A stretch of 64,000 nt of DNA from Ramazzottius varieornatus. Lineage: Eukaryota > Tardigrada > Eutardigrada > Parachela > Ramazzottiidae. The notes below the pieces were generated by a model, which was not told the DNA's origin, did not search any database, and saw only the letters and a list, made by a program, of their open reading frames with translations. Every line of letters begins with the position of its first letter. Position 1 is the first letter of the stretch. Location of the stretch: NCBI GenBank assembly GCA_001949185.1, contig BDGG01000009.1, forward strand, positions 865,347 to 929,346, read 5' to 3'. Below, in pieces: positions 57,136 through 64,000 of the stretch. A program made the position numbers and the translations under genes.

Positions 57136-57676
57136 AATTGACGCTGATTTTTGCTATTTGGCACTTCTCGGACAGGGCGAGTTTTCACCCCTCTAAGAAC
57201 ATGAGAATTTAAAGCTCATGGAGACACATCCAAATTTGAAATTGACACCAAATGACACGGTAATGAACCTTTGACCGTTGTCCGAAAAGTAGCTCATCAC
57301 CGCTCCATGTATGGAAGAAAAACTGGCTTGGCGCGCACCTCCGTGTAGAATAGTATGTTAGCAAGGTTTGCGATGAGTCATAAGGGACAGGTTGCTGCGT
57401 CGCGGAAACAGCTGATTCCGCCCGCACTGCAAATCATGCATAGAAAACTGGTGCAAAGAACTCTCTTACAGTTCTCTTCCCTACATGGACATTTCCGCCA
57501 AAATTTTCCCATCCATTCGTTTCTCGCATGTCCCCAGCATTTGATATTTAGGGCATACTCCAGATAACTGCATAAGCTATTTGGAGAGTTTGACTAACAC
57601 CCCTCCAGAAAACTCGTTTCCTAGACAATTTGGAATACACCTCGGAAGTGCCAATCAGAAAAAACCAGCGTCAATT
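57136..57676. repeat. Imperfect long inverted repeat
   Basis: Left arm begins AATTGACGCTGATTTTTGCT; right arm ends with the reverse complement, CAGCGTCAATT. Further paired words include TTGGCACTTC with GAAGTGCCAA and CGAGTTTTC with GAAAACTCG. About 541 bp, non-coding, probably a MITE. Confidence 0.6.
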
Positions 57677-57684
57677 AAAGTGCC

Positions 57685-57879
57685 TACTGTAAAGTGCTGA
57701 TCACCTGGAATACTTTACGGACCAGGTCAGTGGGTTAAATCCGTCCGGGCGGATAGTTCTAGGCTATGTGTGGTGTCATGTCGATCAGCTGATCGGTATA
57801 AACATGGATTAAATATCTGCCAACTATCTAGCCAGTCGGGGGTCCGTAAAATGTCCCAGCCATTCAGCACTTTACAGTA
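57685..57879. repeat. Second inverted repeat, directly adjacent
   Basis: TACTGTAAAGTGCTGATCAC to GGACC (57685-57723) pairs with GGTCCGTAAAATGT to ACTTTACAGTA (57841-57879), roughly 80% complementary over 39 bp. Confidence 0.6.
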
Positions 57880-58873
57880 TACACCGTCCTCAATGGGTCA
57901 TCAGCCAGCACACACGAGCTGCTGACTGTCGCCGTGTACTTTCGATTGGCTTGAATACTGCCAGAGATCATGATTGATCAGTTGATCGACAACACAGTGG
58001 GTTTGTGCGCGGCGGTAGTCAGCAGCTTGTGTATGTCAGCCAGTGCCGGGCCAGCGCTGAGCGGTGGACGGAGATTTTTCAGCCTAATATCGAACTTTTC
58101 TCAGCTGTCACGTATGACCTGGCATGAACTATTACAATAGCCAATTTTGTCATCAGTGCGCAGATTCTACCCTACTGAACAAGAGACCTGGTGTTCGAAG
58201 GACATTCGGCACGACATCTTTCATATCAAAAAGATTGATCGACTGATTGCCCTTCCTGAGTTAGGCTGTACTCGGTAACGTGGCGCCGATCCGTGTTTTC
58301 AGTAATTCGCTGAGAAAATCATCCGTCACTCCCCCGCTGTGCCTGGCATCGTTAGTTTCGCATCTCGCACTTCTTCAAATTTTGACTTCTCCTTCGGGCA
58401 TAATTCTGTTTGAGAATCGTCTTGAGCGAAAATCTGGATTTGTCAACCAAGAGCCCCCCGCAAGAACACACTGTTGGTGCACGAGCAGGAGTCGGGCCGG
58501 ATGTTGCTCTATACTATGGGCGTATAGCTAACTTAGACTGGAGCAGAAAGATTATCAGATCCAGGGAATAGCCTCTGCGCTTGTACTTCGGATCCAGTAA
58601 TCGGACGTCCTAAATAATTCCCGCAACTTCTGATCGCTGGAAAGGTACGTAAGTCGAACTTGTTGTAAGTCGAGAACTTGGATTCTGGATGTCACTTGAT
58701 TGATCTCGAATTCTCATCTGTTCTTTGTTCTGCTTCAGGGAATCCATCCTCTGTCCTTATAAGCTTCCTGTGGAGTACGTACAGACCGCGTTGCACAGAT
58801 TTCCCTCTGGAGGAGGTAAGACACATCGTTGCCGTGGGCATAGCTGCAGGTATTCTATCCATATTTCTGGAGT

Positions 58874-58996
58874 TGGAGCTGGGCAAACAAAATGTACAAA
58901 AGCATTATTCTAAGTGGCGCACGCTTCGGTCCAATAACAACGACAAAGTGCGCCATTCGAGAAAGCGGTCTTATCGAGTTTGTTTGCCCAGCTCCG
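58874..58996. repeat. GGCGCAC hairpin repeat, copy 31
   Basis: First copy after the 11-kb gap. Perfectly symmetrical ends GGAGCTGGGCAAACAAA and TTTGTTTGCCCAGCTCC. Confidence 0.95.
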
Positions 58997-59070
58997 AAGT
59001 TGGAGGGTAAAACTTAGCGAACCCTTTTGCAGTTTCCAACTTATTCTTACTTTCGTACTGTAGGCAAAAG

Positions 59071-60273
59071 ATGGCCTTGGACAGGCGTTTTACCAAGAAT
59101 CCCAACAAGCTGCTCAAGCCCGACTACAGCATGGACTCTGCCCATGGACCAACCAAAGAGAAGGCGCTGATGCACACCAGCAACAAGAAGATCTTCATCG
59201 GGCCAGCTTACCAAGCCGTTCTCCCGCCTCTCCTTGCCACCACCAGTCGCGACAGCTACGAAAGGTTCACCCCTGACCACGAGACGCTTCTGTGGGAGCC
59301 CACCGATCGCGTTTCCGAAGCCAAGATCGACGCGCTGGTGGCCGAGCTCAAGACGAAAGGTTTCGACGAAGACCAGATCCTGCCTTTCTTTCGCTACCAA
59401 GATTTCAACATCGACGCCACATTGCATGGTCTCAGTAACGTCTACGTCGGTAAGCAGGAAGGTATGCCTTTGCATGACAAAGTTCTGTTCGTACAAGGCT
59501 ATGGCTTTCACGGGAAGAACTTTGAGCGAATCCATGATCTCCTTCCCAGTCATTCAATTCACACACTCATCAGTCATTACTACACTGAGTTCAAAAAGAG
59601 TAAGCAAAGTAGCAAGAATCCTGGAGCTCAAGTCAGACCGGAAGCGGATGTGAAGAAAATTACGGGCTTGCCTACTAACCTCCACACTTCCCCAGATTTG
59701 TACCTTTCCCGTTCTCAGCATTTCAGTTCCCACCTTGACAAATTATCCCCCGAAGTGAGTTCCGACACAAACACAGCTCGTCCTGTTCCGACTGTCAAAC
59801 ACAGTGATCCTGATAGATTAGCCATCATTGAAACGTTGAATTCAGCTGGGCTGAAAGACGAAGAAGTGGCTCGAAAGCGAACAGCCAGCGAACGAGCAAG
59901 GATCCAAGAGCTGACGGAAGCGGAAGTGACGGCAGCAGAGAAGTTGGAGAAGGCCAAAGAGACTTTTCAGATAGCTGAAGATGAAGCGCTGAACGAGACC
60001 ACGGTGGCGGCGCGGGAGGAAGAGCAGAAAGATCCTACACCGGTGTGGCAGCAGTCGGAGATCCAGATCTTCATGCGTTGCTTGGTGGAATTCGGGACGG
60101 ACTTCACACAAGCTAGTCGTCTTTTGCCTAATAAAACTGAACAGCAAGTGCGGAATATGTACTATAACCGCTGTTACTTTTATGGTCTAGATCAACTTGT
60201 CAAGTTTCATGAAACTGTTCAAGCAAAGCTGCGAGCTAAGAAGAACGCTGGAACGGATGGGAAATCTGTCTAA
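59071..60273 (+). CDS. rcor: REST corepressor (CoREST/RCOR), intronless
   Basis: Single 400-residue frame. ELM2 domain at about 41-124 (IFIGPAYQAVLPPL to FRYQDFNIDATLHGL) binds HDAC1/2; SANT1 at about 134-178 (VLFVQGYGFHGKNFERIHDL); a helical linker at about 245-320, the part that in family members contacts the demethylase LSD1; SANT2 at about 328-374 (SEIQIFMRCLVEFGTDF to NRCYFYG), which binds DNA/nucleosome. It scaffolds the LSD1-HDAC complex that silences neuronal genes. An acceptor-like TAG at 59062-59064 just before the ATG suggests a spliced 5' UTR or leader exon. It is unusual that the whole coding region lacks introns when its neighbours average one per about 100 nt of coding sequence. 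Confidence 0.93.
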   Translation: MALDRRFTKNPNKLLKPDYSMDSAHGPTKEKALMHTSNKKIFIGPAYQAVLPPLLATTSRDSYERFTPDHETLLWEPTDRVSEAKIDALVAELKTKGFDEDQILPFFRYQDFNIDATLHGLSNVYVGKQEGMPLHDKVLFVQGYGFHGKNFERIHDLLPSHSIHTLISHYYTEFKKSKQSSKNPGAQVRPEADVKKITGLPTNLHTSPDLYLSRSQHFSSHLDKLSPEVSSDTNTARPVPTVKHSDPDRLAIIETLNSAGLKDEEVARKRTASERARIQELTEAEVTAAEKLEKAKETFQIAEDEALNETTVAAREEEQKDPTPVWQQSEIQIFMRCLVEFGTDFTQASRLLPNKTEQQVRNMYYNRCYFYGLDQLVKFHETVQAKLRAKKNAGTDGKSV

Positions 60274-60684
60274 TTTGACTTAGTATCAATGTTGCTTTTC
60301 CTGCTCATATAACGTATTTCTTCGCCTGTCTTCGCCTGTTTTTACAAGTAAAAACAGAATATTAGACAACAAATTAACGAGAATCTTCACCACAAATGGG
60401 ACGTCGGCAAATCCACCCAGGTCGCTCGTCAAGTGATGCACGTATTCAGCCAGTGACAACAAGAATGTGCGCTAATCGATCAGAGTCCCGAATGACACTG
60501 GACAGAAGGATTCCAAATGCGGCGCAAAAAGCGAAAGACCTTCCCTTACGGAAAAACCACAGCGTCGTCGAGCCACGGAACAAGAAAATGAAACAGAAAA
60601 CAAGGAAAGCTAGTTCGCATCGACAATTGAATCACGTGAAGAACAGATCGGTGAAGGCCGTCTTCGGAAGACTACGAAATCGAA
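60274..60684. other. 3' region between convergent genes
   Basis: Contains one decayed hairpin repeat and nothing else recognised. Confidence 0.5.
60399..60490. repeat. GGCGCAC hairpin repeat, copy 32 (degenerate)
   Basis: GACGTCGGCAAATCCACCCAG, then CAAGTGATGCACG and TGTGCGCTAATCG; stems partly lost. Confidence 0.6.
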
Positions 60685-62390
60685 TTAATCGCGACTGTAA
60701 CCGTCGTCGAAATCTTCGACGACAATACTGCTCTTCTTCAAGTAAGAAGGGACTGTCGTAGGCTTGACTTTCCTGCGACGCACAACCGCCTTACCCTTTG
60801 TCCCTTTGCCGGACGACATCAACTTGGTCAGTTCAGGGTCTATCGACGCGAAGAGGTTGTCGGAAAAGTTAAAGCGCTTCGTCTTTCTTGGTGGGGACTT
60901 TTCTTTCGGAGAGGGTGGCATCTTGCGGGGGACTTTCTTGATGGGGAATATTGTGCCATGCGAAGCATCTGCAAGTGGAGCACAGTTGCAAAAGACTGCG
61001 CCAAAATGGCTGAACATTTAAACCATGAGTGCTCAGCAAACTAACTCCTCCAAATCGCTTCCCACGTGACGCAAGCTGCCAGCCGATATCACTGACAACG
61101 TACGCGACTTGGAACAACGATCGAGTTTGTTTGCCGAAGTGGCGCACGTTTTCACTGTTATTGCCTGAAGGCGTGCGTCACTTGGAAAAATCATTTGGCT
61201 GAGAACGAACTTGCTTTCTAGAAATTCAGCTTTCTTTGAGGTGTCGGGTTCTCTGTTTTTCTTGACGATACGGAAGCTTCCATTCAAGACATCTGCCCCT
61301 GAACGAAAACTGTTACTTCTCGACAGCTGGGGCCTTCCTCCGGCTCCCGAAAATCTTGTGCTGTCCAGCAGCGGCGCTCTGAAGGACTGGAAGCTAGTGA
61401 ACCCCTCGTAGGCCGGGTCGTACCGCTGATAACTACGATTTTCATCGTACAGCTTGTCACATAGGTTCTCATATTCGTCCAGAGGCAAGCTAAGCGAAGT
61501 ACGATCGCCACTGTCCAGCTCATGACGATACTTCAGGGAAAAGTTCAAGTCCGTCGGTTCGGCTTCTTCGCTACCTTGTGAAGCTTCGTCTTCTTCCCAC
61601 CAACCTACAGTGCAAAGATACAAGAACATTCGTCACAACATACGGGAGATCGGCAATCAAACTGGAGTTGGACAAGATTGTTTCCCCAAGTGGCGCACGC
61701 GTTCAGTGTTTTCAACTAGAGCGTGCGTCACTTGGAAACCTGGCACGATTATTCTCCCATGTGGCGCACGTCTGCAGTGTAGTCTGGGAGCTGGCGCACG
61801 TCTGCAGTGTAGTCTGGGAGCTGGCGCCCGATCTTGCTGCGGTCAGCTGCACAGGTCCTATAATTATACGAGTCGTGTAGTCAGGGAAAGATAAGACTCT
61901 TACCTTGCTCCTCTTGACCATCAAGTTCGCTAGGGATCTGTCCTGACTGCGAAGACCAATCTGCAGGAAGGGACAGGTAGATGGATTCTTCGTCAGAGTC
62001 ATTTTTCACTTCTTCCAGCTTAACGCCCGATTCTTCTTCTTCTTCTTCTGTTTTTGCGAAATTTAACGTACTGTTTGCGTCGTTCTTCTCGGTCCTGACT
62101 TCACTTTCATAAGCGTCATTTTTCGACACTACGGTGAATGGGTCGATGTACAGTTCAGGCTCAATTCGAGCTACTCGTAACACCGCACACTTTACGACTT
62201 GATCTTGAGTCGGACTAATTTTCGTCTGGGTCTTATCCGCATCGTCCTGCGTGGAGATGATGCGCTGAAAGTCGTCGTCGTGGATATCGACAGCAGACTG
62301 CCAACCTTCACTCTGGCTGTCATGCGTAGATTCCTCCAGCTCCCAGACGCTGATCGGAGGCGGCTGGGTGCAGTCGATGCTCAACTCCAT
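60685..62390 (-). CDS. Acidic, mostly disordered protein, not recognised
   Basis: Three exons, 61904-62390, 61215-61604 and 60685-60968, give 386 residues. The first intron is GT-AG, phase 1. The second is in phase only if a GC donor is used (CTAGAAA then GCAAGT). The protein is Glu/Asp-rich with a run of Glu near residue 118 and short motifs such as YIDPFTVVSKNDAYE, LPLDEYENLCDKLYDENRSY and KRFNFSDNLFASIDPELTKLM. The C-terminus is basic (VVRRRKVKP). The motif ending suggests a peptide that docks on a partner, but I cannot name one. A nuclear role is a guess from charge pattern. Two hairpin repeats occupy the introns. Confidence 0.65.
61029..61208. repeat. GGCGCAC hairpin repeat, copy 33 (double)
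   Basis: Intronic, ending only a few bases inside the GC splice donor at 61213-61214. Junction GAGTTTGTTTGCCGAAGTGG. Confidence 0.9.
61643..61835. repeat. GGCGCAC hairpin repeat, copy 34 (double, with tandem duplication)
   Basis: Intronic. The second unit contains a perfect 30-bp tandem duplication, 61763-61792 and 61793-61822, beginning GGCGCACGTCTGCAGTG. Confidence 0.9.
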
Positions 62391-63080
62391 CCCCTCGAGG
62401 CTCTAGTCCACACTCCACAGATAACTTTACTCTTGACCGGGGCCTTATACCGTGGAAGAACAGAACAGGTACTTGATGATATTGAAAAGATAGGATGGGT
62501 TCTAACCTACCTCAATCACCTGTTGCTCGCGCCGAGTCGTTATCATAAATTTTCCACCTTGAAAATTCCTTCTCGCGTTCCCATTGCACTTTTTTTAAGG
62601 CACAAGGACAGCTCTCGGATGCTTTACCTCCCGTGGACGTATTCCTTCGCGTTAGTCGGTGACAATCCACCCCGGAAGAAGATCAAACCCTTTGAAGATC
62701 GTTTTTCCCTTGAATCGATTCTGATTTGTGAAATCGTTCAAATCATCGTCCGGAAATCTGGATAGTGGATATTGGACAAACTTTTGGGCAAACTGGAAAT
62801 GAGCGCAATCTTGACGCACCCATGACGTCAAACATCGCAATCTCAAGATTGTCCCTTGTACCGTTTGTTTGATTGGTTGTCATCTAGCCACCAGCCTGCG
62901 GCTATAAGAGCACGATCATCGTGTCCTCGCTTGATTGGCCAGCTTGATGAAAGTCAGCCGATGCGGTTTCCTGTCAGGCCGCGCAGTGCAGAACAACAGC
63001 AATATGCGGGCTATGTTCCTGCGGTATAGCAGAACGCCGAAAAATTTGGCAGGCGAATCCTTCGGCTGGGATCTTCACCT
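62391..63080. other. Intergenic between two minus-strand genes
   Basis: Promoter region of the acidic protein gene and 3' side of the next. A + strand open frame (62199-62765) overlaps the coding exon and is not called. Confidence 0.5.
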
Positions 63081-64000
63081 CTAACTGTCACCAGAACCAT
63101 GGTCGTCTACTTCGATTTCCTTGGAAGTTCTGACCGAATGGCCCGGCTTTTGGTTCATAGTTCGAATAGCAGGGCTCTCCATGAAACCTCCACTCCTTTG
63201 TGCGGGTTCCCGATCTTCATCCCCGTTGTCCCATGGGGTGAAACTCGTCTGTCGTGTTGGACTGGCTACAGAGCTATTCCGAGCCAGGTTGCTGGATCTC
63301 GTCGCTGTCGGCACTTCCTTGTTGTTAAGCGGTAACTGCAGAGCATCCATTTTAGTTTTTACGCGCATCAACGGCCACCCCCGAATCAATGGCGCAGTTA
63401 CAAACGCCAGCCAGGCTTACCAAAGAATCCATGCTGGTCTTCAGCGATGATTTCAGTGGATTGCGACTGCTCAGCGCATCGTCCGATCCACCCATGAAAT
63501 CTGACTTTCCGGCAGCCCGGAGACTGAATGCCTTGGTTGCCAAAAGAGGCACCGGCCGACCTACAAGCAGAAATTCCATCAGACTGCGACCTGAGTCCTT
63601 CAAAAATCTTGCCACATACCGGCAGGTGCACTTCGAGGTCTTGTTGGTAGCTTCGCCTGATTCACTGCAGGTGTCTGCCGGCTCTCAAACTCCTCGCTAG
63701 CTCCCGACGAGTCGGATTCTTCGAACTTGTTCAGATCCTTTTCGTCTTTGCCATGTTCCAGGCTCGTACTCGGAGTTATGTTTGGCCGATCCATTGGCGC
63801 CGGTTCCACGAAAGTTACCTTCTTTGACTGTGGCGACTTGAGTGCCGAAGGCAAGTCCGACACTCGCTTGGGTTTGGCCACTTCGACCTGCTCACGCTGC
63901 ACTTCGGCCAACTTTTGGTCGACACTCTCCAACTTGCGCTTGAGTGGCTCAACAATCCTGTCCACTTCGCGCATCAGACTTTCTGCCGAAGGTAAGCCAG
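63081..64000 (-). CDS. Disordered protein with an N-terminal coiled coil, not recognised (5' partial)
   Basis: Three exons, 63620-64000 (runs off the window), 63421-63560 and 63081-63335, phases 1 and 0. About 258 residues are visible. The first exon starts with a probable coiled coil (REVDRIVEPLKRKLESVDQK), then a Lys/Ser/Pro-rich part with SPQSKKVTFVEP and an acidic ESDSSGASEEFE. The second exon carries RPVPLLATKAFSLRAAGKSD. The third is polar and ends GSGDS before TAG. No catalytic domain is visible. The KKVTF sequence has the look of a protein phosphatase 1 docking motif (Lys/Arg-Val-x-Phe), which is a suggestion only. The true start lies beyond the right edge. Confidence 0.6.

Larger units (their letters stand above)
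55766..58873. other. 3.1 kb without genes
   Basis: Right part of the transposon block. It contains two adjacent inverted-repeat units (57136-57676 and 57685-57879). Open frames near 56.5 and 58.3 kb show no family similarity. No copy of the common hairpin repeat is present. Confidence 0.5.

Noticed and set aside
233-61835. The dispersed hairpins as a CRISPR array
   Set aside because: The genome is eukaryotic, spacing is irregular over 60 kb, and the units are palindromic with mobile-element-like ends.
62199-62765. 188-codon + strand frame
   Set aside because: Mirror of the first exon of the acidic protein gene on the minus strand, which has consistent exon phases.

Overview
This is nuclear DNA of an invertebrate animal, given on the + strand. 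The genes are cut by many short spliceosomal introns (mostly 50-700 nt). Reading frame is kept across almost every GT-AG junction I checked. Three genes encode eclosion hormone, which points to an ecdysozoan, most likely a panarthropod. A compact, intron-dense genome that also keeps a ciliary BBSome gene would suit a tardigrade or a non-insect arthropod. I cannot fix the species from the sequence.

Layout. 0-5 kb: tail of an APC-like gene (+), eclosion hormone A (-), a Gln/Arg-Ser-rich protein (-). 5.3-14.4 kb: a Caskin-like adaptor with tandem SAM domains (-). 15.7-19.8 kb: a large hydrophilic protein I do not recognise (-). 20.8-21.2 kb: eclosion hormone C (+). 21.5-23.7 kb: a secreted cadherin-like repeat protein (-). 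24.3-27.7 kb: two small secreted VWC-domain proteins (-, +). 28.4-33.1 kb: glyoxalase II (-) and serine racemase (+), head to head. 33.4-34.1 kb: a third VWC protein (-). 36.8-38.7 kb: BBS5 (+). 41.0-41.7 kb: eclosion hormone B (+). 42.3-45.8 kb: an Ig plus Sushi protein resembling Hikaru genki (+). 46.2-47.1 kb: a fourth VWC protein (-). 48.3-56 kb: a transposon block (decayed tyrosine-recombinase retroelement, CTGCA-rich foldback, broken PIF/Harbinger transposase). 59.1-60.3 kb: intronless CoREST (+). 60.7-62.4 kb and 63.1-64 kb: two unrecognised, largely disordered proteins (-), the second cut by the window edge.

Overall theme. The window is rich in secreted and neuronal genes: three eclosion hormones, four VWC peptides, a Hig-like synaptic protein, Caskin and serine racemase. 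These share the region with two metabolic housekeeping genes, a ciliary gene and a chromatin gene.

The most striking non-gene signal is a short hairpin repeat. Its stem pairs AAGTGGCGCAC with GTGCGCCACTT, and its ends resemble GAGCTCGGCAAACAAACTCG and the reverse complement. It occurs at 34 loci (about 50 hairpins), in introns and intergenic DNA on both sides of the transposon block, but not inside that block.
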